Counted from the first letter of the stretch, positions 36,106 through 46,180 are shown. The stretch: 64,000 bases of DNA from Vagococcus fluvialis (GCF_003337315.1 NZ_QPJV01000005.1:1-64000); one strand, 5' to 3'. Numbers and translations are program-made. Notes: generated by a model from the sequence alone, not told the origin.

Positions 36106-37605
36106 ATGCGATTAATACTATCAAAACAAAGCCAAAGACATTTACAAATATTAGAATATCTTTATTATAATGACTATAGTACCTTTGAAAATTTAGCAAA
36201 AATTACTAACGTTTCTCTCCAGACTATTCATAAAGATCTTAATAAAATTAATGATTTTATAGCACCTCTTCATATTGAATCTTACTCACAGTATGAATGT
36301 CGTTTAATTCATCAATATGAAATTTCTGTTGATTATATTTATTCTTGTATTTTAAGAAATAGCATTGAATTTAGGTTTCTTGAAAAAGTTTTTTTTGAAC
36401 GTCATGACCGATTAGAAGATTATGCTGATTCATTATTCGTCAGCCTTTCGACCCTCAAAAGAATCCTGACTAAAGTTAATAAACAAACAAAAAAATATGG
36501 TTTTTACATTGCCACAAACCCAATAAGAATAACTGGTGATGAAGGGTTGATTCGAAATATGTTTGTTAATTATTTCAGAGAGAAATATTTGGAACGTAAT
36601 TATAATTTTTCTAATATTCAAAAGAAAGTCTTTGAGCAAATGCTAATGAGTTATGTTGAACTAAGAAAATCTTTTATGAATTATCCAGATATCGAAACAA
36701 TCCGAGTAACACTTTTCGTTTCATTAACCAGACTACAAAATGGGCATAAGTATGATGCAAAATTGATTGATGATGTTAAATATCGCTACAACTATCCCAT
36801 GCTAAGAAATCCTATCTTTCAACAAGCAGTCAAAAGTGTCTTTCAAATTGAGCTCAATAGAGAAAATGTTGTTGATTTAGCCTATCCTGTTGTCAGTGAA
36901 AACCTAGCCCTAGATCAAAGAGAGTTACTTGAATTTTGTGAGAAATCACCTGAATTAAAAGAAGAACATGAACAGATGAAGTTACTTGTCGCAAATATTT
37001 CTAAAGCAGTTAATCATAATTTGACCGTTAAGCGAAATGAAGATTTAGTATTAGAGTTGATGAATTCTAGGCTCTCAACGATTGGTGAAACTTATTTACT
37101 CTATAATTTTAAGCATAATTTTTTATTGAACTTAAAAAAAGATTTTCCTCTTGTCTATCAATTTCTCTACCAGCACATTATTAATAATAACTATTTTAAT
37201 CAGTATGAAGAGCATGAAATTGATGTTTTAATTTATGTTTTATTAACTCACTGGGATTCATTACTATATAGTATCCAATTTTCTTATCCGAAATTTAAAG
37301 TAGGTATGTTTATGAATTCAGATGATGAACACACTCGCTTTTTATCTGAAATATTAAACCGAAAGCACTATAGTCGTTTTACTTTTGAGCCTATTTCTTT
37401 TTTTACTCACCAAGAAGCTCTTGATCAATTTGATAATTATGATTTAATTTTGACGAATGTCTCACAGCCTAAAAATACTAAATATCGAATCGTTAGTGTG
37501 GATTTATACCCTTCTAGAAAAGATTTTTTTAAGCTTTATCAAATGTATTACGAGCTTTGTGATGACTATTTTAAAAAAAATACACAAAAAAAGGATTCTG
37601 TTTAA
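36106..37605 (+). CDS. Mga/AtxA-type transcriptional regulator
   Basis: The 499-residue protein starts with two helix-turn-helix regions: an HTH near 20-50 (STFENLAKITNVSLQTIHKDLNKI) and an Mga-type HTH near 105-130 (LEDYADSLFVSLSTLKRIL). A long PRD-like helical part and a C-terminal EIIB-like region (FKVGMFMNSDDEHTRF... through YDLILTNVS) follow. This is the plan of Mga and AtxA stand-alone virulence regulators, which answer to sugar phosphotransferase signals. The target is unknown; the divergent WxL surface operon is the obvious candidate. GAGGG lies nine bases before ATG. A terminator overlaps the stop codon. Confidence 0.8.
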   Translation: MRLILSKQSQRHLQILEYLYYNDYSTFENLAKITNVSLQTIHKDLNKINDFIAPLHIESYSQYECRLIHQYEISVDYIYSCILRNSIEFRFLEKVFFERHDRLEDYADSLFVSLSTLKRILTKVNKQTKKYGFYIATNPIRITGDEGLIRNMFVNYFREKYLERNYNFSNIQKKVFEQMLMSYVELRKSFMNYPDIETIRVTLFVSLTRLQNGHKYDAKLIDDVKYRYNYPMLRNPIFQQAVKSVFQIELNRENVVDLAYPVVSENLALDQRELLEFCEKSPELKEEHEQMKLLVANISKAVNHNLTVKRNEDLVLELMNSRLSTIGETYLLYNFKHNFLLNLKKDFPLVYQFLYQHIINNNYFNQYEEHEIDVLIYVLLTHWDSLLYSIQFSYPKFKVGMFMNSDDEHTRFLSEILNRKHYSRFTFEPISFFTHQEALDQFDNYDLILTNVSQPKNTKYRIVSVDLYPSRKDFFKLYQMYYELCDDYFKKNTQKKDSV

Positions 37606-37618
37606 GGAATCCTTTTTT
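37587..37618 (+). terminator. Terminator overlapping the Mga-like stop codon
   Basis: A perfect 12-bp stem (AAAAAAGGATTC / GAATCCTTTTTT) whose loop holds the TAA at 37603-37605; it ends in six T. Confidence 0.9.
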
Positions 37619-37701
37619 GTATGAACCTAAAGTAAAAAACACTCGCCATTTCAATTTCTTGAAGAAAAACGTTTTTTATTATACTCTACACTTTCCATTC
37701 T

Positions 37702-38103
37702 TTATATTTTTTTATCATTTAAGTCTTTTTTAATTTGAGACGTTGAAATCTCTGGTGTACGCTCTAGGTAAACAACTTCAGCACCAGTTTCTTTAACAAA
37801 ATCAAACTTGCCTTTCCAGTCATCTCCCATAACAAATACATCTACTTTAAACTCGTCAATATCTGTCATTTTTTGTTCCCAACCATTTTCTGGGATGACT
37901 AAATCCACATAGCGAATAGCTTCAAGTAACATCTTTCTTTTCTCATATGAGAAATAACATTTCTTTTGTTTTTCATTCCAGTTAAACTCATCTGTAGATA
38001 AAGCAACGATCAGGTAATCTCCTTGTTCCTTTGCTCTTCTTAAAAGATTTATATGTCCATAATGTAATAAATCAAATGTACCGTATGTGATTACTTTTCT
38101 CAT
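37702..38103 (-). CDS. tagD: Glycerol-3-phosphate cytidylyltransferase
   Basis: The enzyme makes CDP-glycerol, the donor for the TagF-like enzymes elsewhere in this window. The 133-residue protein has VITYGTFDLLHYGHINLLRRAKEQGD (nucleotidyltransferase HxGH at HYGH), RYVDLVIPENGW, and the TPEISTSQIKKDL signature (RTPEISTS) near the end; the length matches the TagD/TarD family. The start is ATG at 38103, with AAGGATGG upstream; a frame extension of seven codons has no ribosome site. It is monocistronic with its own promoter. No terminator is obvious in 37619-37701. Confidence 0.95.
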   Translation of the reverse strand: MRKVITYGTFDLLHYGHINLLRRAKEQGDYLIVALSTDEFNWNEKQKKCYFSYEKRKMLLEAIRYVDLVIPENGWEQKMTDIDEFKVDVFVMGDDWKGKFDFVKETGAEVVYLERTPEISTSQIKKDLNDKKI

Positions 38104-38129
38104 TGTATTCCATCCTTTTATCAAAAGTT

Positions 38130-38158
38130 TCTATAAGTATAAGTTACCATAGACTCAA
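38130..38158 (-). promoter_or_regulatory. SigA-type promoter of tagD
   Basis: On the minus strand TTGAGT (38153-38158), a 17-base spacer and TATAGA (38130-38135), about 27 bases before the tagD start. Confidence 0.55.
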
Positions 38159-38203
38159 GTAAAAAGAAATGCTTCTCAGGTAGCCTTTAGATTATCTTAG
38201 TTA

Positions 38204-38983
38204 TTAATTATCATTAATAATCTCTTCCATCACTTTATATTGTTGTTCTATAGTTCTATCGTGCTGAATCTCATTTATAATACGGCAATCATTGATTGCT
38301 GAAATATTAACATCTTTTTTAATATCATTAATCACATCAATCATTAAATGATCATACTCTTCATAACATTTCCCTTTCCAGTAATTAAAAGGCTGAAAGT
38401 TAGTTCCAACAGTATTTTCATAAGTAACACCGTAGCGATAGACAATAAAGTGTTTTAAATAAGTTTTTAATCTTCTTTTTACAGAATGTGCTTTCCTTGG
38501 GACAATAGTATCTAAGTAGTTACAAAATGAAATAACGGCTTCGTAGTCACTATAAGAAGAAACTGAATCTATATAAGAAATATTAAAGTATGTAACATTA
38601 CCTCTTGATTCTCCCTCAATAGGCACAAAAACAGAATCCTTCTCCATATAAGCATGGAGATAATTACTTTTTCCAAAAACTTCTTTGATAATCATTTTAG
38701 AAAACCTATAATTTTTTTGACGATTTTTCTGATATTCAGCTATTATATCCCCACTATTTTCCTTGGTCACTATAGGAACTCCATCAGAAAAGATAATCAA
38801 TGTATTATATTTATCATGACTTCTTCTGATATCTGCAATGATTATTGTATCTTTGGTAATTTTGATAGACCTTTTGTAAATCCAGTAAGGTTCAAACTCT
38901 TTAACAAAGTTTGAAAGATAGACCTCATCTTCTTGTATTCTTTTTGAATAGCCCTCATATTTTTCATCTCGTAATGTCATCAA
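38204..38983 (-). CDS. ComK-like protein (competence transcription factor family)
   Basis: The 259-residue protein shows the ComK pattern in its middle. A lead-in of RFSKMIIKEVFGKSNYLHAY is followed by DSVFVPIEGESRGNVTYFNISYI, an EAVISFCNYLDTIV strand and VKRRLKTYLKHFIVYRYG. ComK binds A/T boxes in the minor groove and switches on DNA-uptake genes in Bacillus; homologues exist in staphylococci and enterococci. The N-terminus (about 60 residues) and the C-terminus (about 70) are longer than in Bacillus. AGGAG lies eight bases before the ATG. It is transcribed away from a sigma-factor gene about 300 bases off. The match is by eye and needs a profile search. Confidence 0.55.
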   Translation of the reverse strand: MMTLRDEKYEGYSKRIQEDEVYLSNFVKEFEPYWIYKRSIKITKDTIIIADIRRSHDKYNTLIIFSDGVPIVTKENSGDIIAEYQKNRQKNYRFSKMIIKEVFGKSNYLHAYMEKDSVFVPIEGESRGNVTYFNISYIDSVSSYSDYEAVISFCNYLDTIVPRKAHSVKRRLKTYLKHFIVYRYGVTYENTVGTNFQPFNYWKGKCYEEYDHLMIDVINDIKKDVNISAINDCRIINEIQHDRTIEQQYKVMEEIINDN

Positions 38984-39284
38984 ATCAACTCCTGGAATTT
39001 TTAGTTTCTTAACAGTTGAAAGCGTTTTACGATACTGATGATAACATATTTTTTATTGACTGACTATTATTTTTAGATCTTTTTTTGAACAAAAATTTAC
39101 TAAATTTGAGGAAAATTAAGCAAATAATTTCGTATTCACTCGTTTTCCTCGAATCTATTTCATTTTGGGTAATTCTATTAATTTTTCTAAGCTATACCTC
39201 TTTTTTCATTTTTTTCAAAAATATCATTATCTTCTATACTCTTCTCGACTGGCCAGTCTAAACTTACTTTTAGAGGAGCTCATT
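38984..39284. other. 301-base divergent region, ComK-like / sigma-factor genes
   Basis: AT-rich, with no supported gene. On the minus strand TAGTCA-17-TATCAT near 39040-39070 is a fair promoter for the ComK-like gene. A perfect GC-rich palindrome GACTGGCCAGTC (39247-39258) stands 14 bases before the sigma-factor ribosome site and could be an operator or a leader hairpin. ATACGAAAT on the minus strand near 39125 loosely resembles the streptococcal com-box core. Confidence 0.4.
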
Positions 39285-39785
39285 ATGGAAGATCAATTAG
39301 TCGAAGAATATCATGTATTGGTACTAGGAGCTTTAAAGAAATGTCATGTTACTAGTTTTCATCCTATGTTTGAAGATTACCTTCAAATTGCTAGATGGGT
39401 TTTAGTAGATGCTCATCGTACGTTTATTAAAGATGGTAAATCTATGGATTCCTTTCATAATTATGTCTTTCAGCGTATTTACTGGAAGATTACAGATGAA
39501 ATCAGAAAAGAACTCACCTATAAAGATAGATTACAGACTGGTGAAGATGATGAGTTGTTTAGAGACTTACCTGATACAAGACAAGAAGATTTAATTGAAA
39601 TTAATGAATTACTTGAAAAATGTCAAACCATTTTAACTGAGAATGAAAAATTATTTTTAGAAGAAGCTTATGTTCATGAGCTCTCAATTGCTGCTATAGC
39701 AAGGAAACATCACGTCTCTAGACAGACGGTTTATAACTGGCGAGATAAAGTAGCACTAAAAACGATTACTTTTTTTGAAAAATAG
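39285..39785 (+). CDS. Sigma-70 family factor, SigH/ComX-like
   Basis: The 166-residue protein has a sigma region 2-like part (about 25-90: FEDYLQIARWVLVDAHRTF...SFHNYVFQRIYWKITDEIRKE). It also has a region 4 helix-turn-helix at the end (ENEKLFLEEAYVHELSIAAIARKHHVSRQTVYNWRDKV). Size and layout resemble SigH/ComX-type alternative sigma factors of lactic acid bacteria and staphylococci, which control competence. The start at ATG 39285 is set by GAGGAG seven bases upstream; a much longer frame from 39165 has no ribosome site and its extra N-terminus is low-complexity. DUF1659, DUF2922 and lysozyme genes follow on the same strand. Confidence 0.75.
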   Translation: MEDQLVEEYHVLVLGALKKCHVTSFHPMFEDYLQIARWVLVDAHRTFIKDGKSMDSFHNYVFQRIYWKITDEIRKELTYKDRLQTGEDDELFRDLPDTRQEDLIEINELLEKCQTILTENEKLFLEEAYVHELSIAAIARKHHVSRQTVYNWRDKVALKTITFFEK

Positions 39786-39820
39786 TTGGACACTTTTTAA
39801 TTTCATTTCGTTACTAATAG

Positions 39821-39840
39821 TGTAAGGCGCGCTACTTACA
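39821..39840 (+). other. GC-rich dyad before the DUF1659 gene
   Basis: TGTAAG and CTTACA flank GCGCGCTA. It is an isolated GC-rich spot in AT-rich DNA between the sigma-factor and DUF1659 genes, where a promoter or operator would be expected. Confidence 0.3.
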
Positions 39841-39865
39841 AAAAAATTAAAGGAAGTGACTTAAA

Positions 39866-40078
39866 ATGGAAACAATTTTTGAAAGTAAAAAACTAGAACT
39901 AATTTATGAAGGTATCGGCGAAGAAAAAGCACGTAAACAAAATTTCGGTAACATTAAAGAAGACACAACAAATGAAGACTTAGCAGGATTTGCTAGTTTG
40001 ATGGGACAACTAGCACCTGTAGAAGAAAATATTAACTCAGTATTTGTCCTTGAAAAACAACAAATTAACTTAAAATAA
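39866..40078 (+). CDS. DUF1659 family small protein
   Basis: The protein has 70 residues, is acidic, and has no signal peptide or membrane segment. The body (ESKKLELIYEGIGEEKARKQNFGNIKEDTTNEDLAGFASLMGQLAP, residues about 5-50) fits DUF1659, whose members are regularly encoded beside a DUF2922 partner. The function of the pair is not established. AAAGGAAG precedes ATG. The gene follows the sigma factor by 80 bases, and the DUF2922 gene follows after 14. Confidence 0.75.
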   Translation: METIFESKKLELIYEGIGEEKARKQNFGNIKEDTTNEDLAGFASLMGQLAPVEENINSVFVLEKQQINLK

Positions 40079-40092
40079 AGGAGAGCTAAACA

Positions 40093-40305
40093 ATGAAAAA
40101 ATTAACAATGACATTTTTAAATGAAGAAGGTAATAAAACTCAGTTACGTCCAACAGTGGCACGAGAAGATTTAACAGCTGAGGAAGTAAAAGCAGTTATG
40201 GATGGCATTACAGAATTACATGTTTTTGAAAAACAAGGAACAGAGATGTATGTTGAAAGTAAATCAGCCAAATACACTGAAACAATTGTGACTGAATTAT
40301 TCTAA
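40093..40305 (+). CDS. DUF2922 family small protein
   Basis: The protein has 70 residues: KKLTMTFLNEEGNKTQLRP, then DLTAEEVKAVMDGI and a closing VESKSAKYTETIVTELF, the pattern of DUF2922. It probably folds as a small alpha-beta domain and may pair with the DUF1659 protein before it. No biochemical role is known to me. AAAGGAG precedes ATG, and a terminator follows eight bases after the stop, although the lysozyme gene continues in the same direction. Confidence 0.78.
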   Translation: MKKLTMTFLNEEGNKTQLRPTVAREDLTAEEVKAVMDGITELHVFEKQGTEMYVESKSAKYTETIVTELF

Positions 40306-40312
40306 AAATGAA

Positions 40313-40344
40313 AAGAGGTTGACCACAATGTCAGCCTCTTCTTT
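40313..40344 (+). terminator. Terminator after the DUF2922 gene
   Basis: An 11-bp stem with one G-U pair (AAGAGGTTGAC / GTCAGCCTCTT, loop CACAAT) is followed by CTTTT. Only 29 bases separate it from the lysozyme start, so some read-through is probably needed for that gene. Confidence 0.75.
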
Positions 40345-40373
40345 TATGGAATAAAATAAAGGAGTCGATATTA

Positions 40374-41165
40374 ATGTTAACTGTTATAGATTTATCTAAT
40401 CATCAACTTGGACTTAATATTCAAAGTGTCCTAGCGGATGCTTATATATTTAAACTTAGTGAAGGAACAACTTTTAAAGACAAAGCAGCTACCGATTTTA
40501 TCACACAAGCTAGAGCTCTCAACAAACCTTTTGGCTTATATCATTTTTTAAATGCTGAACCAGTAACAGAACAAGCAGAGTTCTTTTTATCTCTTGCAAA
40601 GGAGTATATTGGTGAAGCCATACTTGTTTTAGATTACGAAGAATATGGTAAACAAGGGGCTCAAAAAGCTAAAGAATTTCTTGATTATATCTATCAGCAA
40701 ACAAAAGTAAAACCACTGATTTATATGAATGAATCTGATGCGAACTCTGATGATTGGTCAGAGGTTATAAAGTCTAATTACGGCTTGTGGGTAGCCAAAT
40801 ACTCTAGTAACTTGCCTAATCTTACACAGTGGCCTGAATACGCCATGTGGCAATACACAAGCAGCCCTTATGATGCAAGTTATTTTTATGGAGATGTGAT
40901 TGCATGGTATAAATATGCCCAGGTAGAAACATTTGATAACCAAAACTATCATACAAGTGGTAAAAGATTTCAAGCCTTAAAAAATCTAGTAATCAAGGCA
41001 GATGAAACCTTCAAAAAAGATACTGGCATGTTGTTTTCCAAAAGTACTATCTTTGATATTGAAAGTATTTGCCACACCGAAACAACAACGCATGGTCGTC
41101 TATACTATAATCATAGTGAGGTATTTATTACACTTCATAAGGATTATGTGGATAAAATAGATTAA
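40374..41165 (+). CDS. GH25-family lysozyme without signal peptide
   Basis: The 263-residue protein has a GH25 muramidase domain (about 1-190): VIDLSNHQ at the N-terminus with the first acidic residue, FGLYHFLNAEP, LVLDYEEYG with the catalytic DxE pair near 86-88, and AMWQYTSSP. The C-terminal 60 residues (GMLFSKSTIFDIESI...HGRLYYNHSEVFITLHKDYV) look like a small SH3-like wall-binding domain. No signal peptide is visible, so release would need lysis, a holin or an unusual export route. The position behind a competence-type sigma factor suggests a lysin used against neighbours or the own wall; a stray phage endolysin is the alternative. AAAGGAG precedes ATG. Confidence 0.85.
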   Translation: MLTVIDLSNHQLGLNIQSVLADAYIFKLSEGTTFKDKAATDFITQARALNKPFGLYHFLNAEPVTEQAEFFLSLAKEYIGEAILVLDYEEYGKQGAQKAKEFLDYIYQQTKVKPLIYMNESDANSDDWSEVIKSNYGLWVAKYSSNLPNLTQWPEYAMWQYTSSPYDASYFYGDVIAWYKYAQVETFDNQNYHTSGKRFQALKNLVIKADETFKKDTGMLFSKSTIFDIESICHTETTTHGRLYYNHSEVFITLHKDYVDKID

Positions 41166-41169
41166 ATGG

Positions 41170-41206
41170 AAAACCGGCTAACAACAATTGTTAGTCGGTT
41201 TTTTAA
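41170..41206 (+). terminator. Terminator after the GH25 gene
   Basis: A 14-bp stem with one G-U pair (AAAACCGGCTAACA / TGTTAGTCGGTTTT) runs into TTTT directly after the stop at 41165. Confidence 0.9.
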
Positions 41207-41239
41207 ATTTTAAAACATAACTCCATTAAGTCATTAATG

Positions 41240-41248
41240 TGGTAAAAT
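41240..41248 (+). promoter_or_regulatory. Extended -10 promoter of the universal stress gene
   Basis: TGGTAAAAT fits an extended -10; the -35 is weak. GGGGG follows as ribosome site before ATG 41271. Confidence 0.4.
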
Positions 41249-41270
41249 AAAAGAAAAGGGGGCTTTTAAA

Positions 41271-41711
41271 ATGAATGTTGCATATAAAAAAATTCTTGTT
41301 GCTTATGACGGATCAGAACAGTCACAATTAGCCTTTGAACAGGCAAAAACACTTGCTGCGATGAATGATGGAAAAATTACTGTCTTACAGGTAGTTCCAT
41401 CGATTAATTATTATTTGTATCTTCCTGATAGCTATCTCTACACCGACTTATCGGCTAGGCAAAATGAACTGCTGACCTATACACATGATTACCTAACTGC
41501 TACTTTTTCCAACAACCAATCTCAAAATATTAGTGTTTCAGTCCAAGAAGGTTCTCCTAAACAAACTATTGTAGAATATGCTGAAAACAATCATTTTGAT
41601 TTAATTCTTATAGGTGCTACAGGTGTTCATGGGATTAATAAGTTAGTGGTAGGCTCTACAACGACATTTGTAGTGAATCACGCTCCATGCCATGTTTTAG
41701 TAGTTAAATAA
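41271..41711 (+). CDS. Universal stress protein (UspA family)
   Basis: The 146-residue single-domain Usp protein begins YKKILVAYDGSEQSQLAFEQA and ends with the ATP-binding signature GATGVHGINKLVVGSTT (G-2x-G-9x-G-S/T), then HAPCHVLVVK. ATP-binding members respond to growth arrest and energy stress; the partner is unknown. It is a single gene between terminators. The upstream site is AAAAGGGGG. Nothing in the neighbours ties it to a pathway. Confidence 0.93.
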   Translation: MNVAYKKILVAYDGSEQSQLAFEQAKTLAAMNDGKITVLQVVPSINYYLYLPDSYLYTDLSARQNELLTYTHDYLTATFSNNQSQNISVSVQEGSPKQTIVEYAENNHFDLILIGATGVHGINKLVVGSTTTFVVNHAPCHVLVVK

Positions 41712-41764
41712 GTTCAACTCTCACTTTGTAAAAAAGATTTCTTTAAACTGTACAACGTAAAATC

Positions 41765-41802
41765 AGAAAACCGACTAACCATTTTAGGTTAATCGGTTTT
41801 CT
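41765..41802. terminator. Bidirectional terminator, usp / rml operon
   Basis: A 16-bp stem with one mismatch (AGAAAACCGACTAACC / GGTTAATCGGTTTTCT) lies between the plus-strand usp gene and the minus-strand LCP gene, with T-rich exits on both sides. Confidence 0.85.
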
Positions 41803-41804
41803 TT

Positions 41805-42725
41805 TTATTTTCTACCTAATTGTTGGTCTAACAGTAGTTGAACTCTTGCTAATTCTTCATCAGGTATTATTTGATAAGAAATCTCATCAATCATCTCACC
41901 ATTACCATGTAATGTTTCTTGGTCAATAGTTGTAAATGAATTTCTATAATCTTTAGCAATTTTAAACATCTCATCTGGCTCTAAATCTGTTTTCATATTA
42001 GACTCAATAGCATTCAGTATTTGCTTATACTTTGTCACACCACTGAAACTAAGTGATTTATTAGCAATCCCTTTGATAACATCTTGTTGCCTTACTTGAC
42101 GGCCGTAGTCACCATTAGGATCTTCATAACGCATTCTTGTGTAAGCTAAAGCTTGCTCACCATTTAAGGCTGTTTTACCTGCTGGGAAAGTGAATCCTTC
42201 TTGTGTAAATTCAAATTTATTGTCAACAACAACGCCATCAACAGCGTCCACTAAATCTTTTAAGCCTTGCATATTAATCCAAGCATAGTGATCTAACTTA
42301 ATATCTAGGAATTTTTCTATAGAGTCCATTGCCATTTTTTCTTGTCCATAAGCATAAGCATGAGCTGCTTTTTCAACAGTCCCGTGCCCAACCATTTCCA
42401 TACGAGTATCACGAGGAATACTGATTAAAGTGGTTTTATTTTCATTAGGGTTAACTGTAGCAACTAAAATAGTATCGGAGCGACCGACATCATCACGACC
42501 AAAATCACCAGTGTCTAATCCTAATAGTAGAACTGAAAAAGATTTTCCCTCTGCTACACTAGTAGTAGCTTCACGGCCCTCTACTTTTTGACTTACTTTA
42601 CTAGCAGTGCTTTTAACATCAAAATAAGTTTTAGCTAAAAAAGCACCTGTACCAAGTATTATTAGAAGTAACACACTTAATAATATTAATAGAAATTTTT
42701 TAATTGGACTTTTTTTTCTTTTCAT
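41805..42725 (-). CDS. LytR-CpsA-Psr family polymer ligase
   Basis: The 306-residue protein has a short basic N-terminus, one membrane helix (about 10-32) and an extracytoplasmic LCP domain. VLLLGLDTGDFGRDDVGRSDTILVATVNP and ISIPRDTRMEM hold the Arg and Asp residues that bind the polyprenyl pyrophosphate, and LNGEQALAYTRMRYEDPNGDYGRQVRQQ follows. LCP enzymes transfer finished glycopolymers from lipid carrier to peptidoglycan. It is the last gene after rmlD with a one-base gap, so its natural substrate is probably a rhamnose-containing polysaccharide. A bidirectional terminator follows. Confidence 0.93.
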   Translation of the reverse strand: MKRKKSPIKKFLLILLSVLLLIILGTGAFLAKTYFDVKSTASKVSQKVEGREATTSVAEGKSFSVLLLGLDTGDFGRDDVGRSDTILVATVNPNENKTTLISIPRDTRMEMVGHGTVEKAAHAYAYGQEKMAMDSIEKFLDIKLDHYAWINMQGLKDLVDAVDGVVVDNKFEFTQEGFTFPAGKTALNGEQALAYTRMRYEDPNGDYGRQVRQQDVIKGIANKSLSFSGVTKYKQILNAIESNMKTDLEPDEMFKIAKDYRNSFTTIDQETLHGNGEMIDEISYQIIPDEELARVQLLLDQQLGRK

Positions 42726-42726
42726 T

Positions 42727-43575
42727 TTATTTACCTAATCTTTCTATAAAAGCATTCAATGCCTCTTGCCATGTCGGGATTACAAAGCCTGTTTGTTTAG
42801 TCTTACTTAGATCTAAAACTGAATATTTAGGACGTTCTGCTTTTTGTGGAAATTCCTCAGATGTCACTGGTAATAGTTCTAGTTGTTCCTCTTTAAGAAT
42901 TTCCTTCGCAAATTCATACCATGTACATGAATTATCATTTGATAAATGATACACACCAGACTCTATATTTTCTGTTGTTGCATAGATCATAAACTCCGCT
43001 AAAGTTCTGGTCCAAGTTGGTCTACCCACTTGATCATTAACAATAGACAATTTATCCATTGTTTTAGCTAGTCGCTGCATTGTATAAACAAAGTTTGCCC
43101 CGTATTGACCAAATACCCAAGAGGTTCTAATGATGTAATAATGACTGTCTCCCATAATCTCTTTAACAATTTGTTCACCTAATAATTTAGCGTGACCATA
43201 TTCGTTTAAAGGATTAGTTTTTGCATTAACATCGTATTCTCCATTAGTCAAAGTTCCATCAAACACATAGTCAGTACTGATATAAACTAATGTGGCTCCT
43301 ACTTCTTTTGCCCCAAGAGCCACATATTCAGTTCCAGTCACATTGACTAAGTGATTCATCTCTTTACCGTCATCTTCTGCCTTGTCCACAGCCGTGTAGG
43401 CAGCACAGTGATAAATAATATCAGGTTTTACTTCTTTGATATAACTCATTGTTTTTTCTTTATTCGTAATGTCTAAACTTGTTGAATTCGTTGCCACGTA
43501 AGGGATACTTTTTTCATCCAGTAAATGACATAATTCTTGCCCTAATTGGCCTAAACTTCCCGTAATTAGTATCAT
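42727..43575 (-). CDS. rmlD: dTDP-4-dehydrorhamnose reductase
   Basis: The enzyme carries out the last step of dTDP-L-rhamnose synthesis. The 282-residue SDR protein has GSLGQLGQEL (NAD(P)-binding loop), STDYVFDG, the active-site Y-x-x-x-K in YGHAKLLGE and RTSWVFGQYGANFV. The length is usual. It lies between rmlB (two-base gap) and the LCP gene. The complete set rmlA-C-B-D in this order is the common arrangement in enterococci and streptococci. Confidence 0.95.
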   Translation of the reverse strand: MILITGSLGQLGQELCHLLDEKSIPYVATNSTSLDITNKEKTMSYIKEVKPDIIYHCAAYTAVDKAEDDGKEMNHLVNVTGTEYVALGAKEVGATLVYISTDYVFDGTLTNGEYDVNAKTNPLNEYGHAKLLGEQIVKEIMGDSHYYIIRTSWVFGQYGANFVYTMQRLAKTMDKLSIVNDQVGRPTWTRTLAEFMIYATTENIESGVYHLSNDNSCTWYEFAKEILKEEQLELLPVTSEEFPQKAERPKYSVLDLSKTKQTGFVIPTWQEALNAFIERLGK

Positions 43576-43577
43576 TG

Positions 43578-45189
<1,612 letters not shown>

Positions 45190-45196
45190 GTATTCA

Positions 45197-46063
45197 TTAT
45201 CCTTTCGCTAGTCTGATTAAGTACTGACCGTATTGATTTTTCTTAAGCGGTTCGGCTAGGTCTAATAGCTCTTCTTTTGTAATATAGCCCATTCTGTATG
45301 ATATTTCTTCTAAACAAGCTACTTTTAAGTTTTGTCTTTTTTCAATCGTTTCAATAAAAGTTGAAGCTTCTAATAAAGACTCGTGAGTTCCTGTATCTAA
45401 CCAAGCAAATCCACGACCCATTAATTCAACTGATAAATCTCCTCTATCTAAGTAAGCTTGATTCACATCAGTGATTTCTAACTCACCACGCTCAGAAGTT
45501 TTAATATTTTTAGCAATCTCAATCACATCATTGTCATAGAAATAAAGACCAGTCACAGCATAATTTGATTTAGGTTCAACTGGTTTTTCTTCCACTGAGA
45601 TAGCTTTCATATTGTCATCAAACTCAACAACTCCAAAACGCTCTGGGTCGTTCACATGATAGCCAAAAACTGTCGCTCCAGTCTTCTTAGATGAAGCGTT
45701 TTGAAGCATCTTAGATAAGCCGCCACCATAATAAATATTGTCTCCTAAAATAAGACAGACTGAGTCATCTCCAATAAACTCTTCCCCAATAATAAAGGCC
45801 TGAGCTAATCCGTCTGGACTTTCTTGAACAGCATATTCTATATTTATACCAAGCTCCGAGCCATTACCTAATAGCTCTTCAAATCTTGGTGTGTCTTGTG
45901 GTGTTGAAATCACTAAAATATCTTTAATACCAGCCAACATTAAAACTGATAGTGGATAATAAATCATTGGTTTATCGTAAATTGGCATTAATTGTTTTGA
46001 TGTTGCTTTTGTAAGAGGATACAGACGCGTGCCTGAACCTCCTGCCAGAATAATTCCTTTCAT
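45197..46063 (-). CDS. rmlA: Glucose-1-phosphate thymidylyltransferase
   Basis: The enzyme performs the first step of dTDP-rhamnose synthesis. The protein has 288 residues from the second of two adjacent ATGs, chosen because GGAG lies eight bases before it; the first ATG (46066) is possible. [31 protein letters not shown] (residues 3-33) is the nucleotide-binding signature. [29 protein letters not shown] and [15 protein letters not shown] complete the family pattern. It heads the rmlACBD-LCP operon, whose promoter must lie in 46064-46134; a TATAAT is present there but without a good -35. Confidence 0.95.
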   Translation of the reverse strand: MKGIILAGGSGTRLYPLTKATSKQLMPIYDKPMIYYPLSVLMLAGIKDILVISTPQDTPRFEELLGNGSELGINIEYAVQESPDGLAQAFIIGEEFIGDDSVCLILGDNIYYGGGLSKMLQNASSKKTGATVFGYHVNDPERFGVVEFDDNMKAISVEEKPVEPKSNYAVTGLYFYDNDVIEIAKNIKTSERGELEITDVNQAYLDRGDLSVELMGRGFAWLDTGTHESLLEASTFIETIEKRQNLKVACLEEISYRMGYITKEELLDLAEPLKKNQYGQYLIRLAKG

Positions 46064-46134
46064 CATACCTTCTCCATTCTAAATAATTTCATCATTAATT
46101 ATAAATTAAGATCACTGTACTTAATTACATAAAT

Positions 46135-46178
46135 AAAAATGATTAGCCTTTACAACAAGATTAAAGCTAATCATTTTT
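46135..46178 (-). terminator. Terminator closing the polysaccharide operon
   Basis: A perfect 13-bp stem (AAAAATGATTAGC / GCTAATCATTTTT) with further CTTTA/TAAAG pairing lies two bases after the stop at 46181 and exits into TTATTTATG on the minus strand. Confidence 0.85.
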
Positions 46179-46180
46179 TA

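Noticed and set aside
39165-39284. Longer N-terminus for the sigma factor
   Set aside because: No ribosome site at 39165, the extra residues are low-complexity, and GAGGAG is correctly placed before ATG 39285.
40374-41165. Prophage remnant signalled by an endolysin
   Set aside because: No other phage gene, attachment site or integrase is nearby; neighbours are sigma factor, DUF1659, DUF2922 and usp genes.
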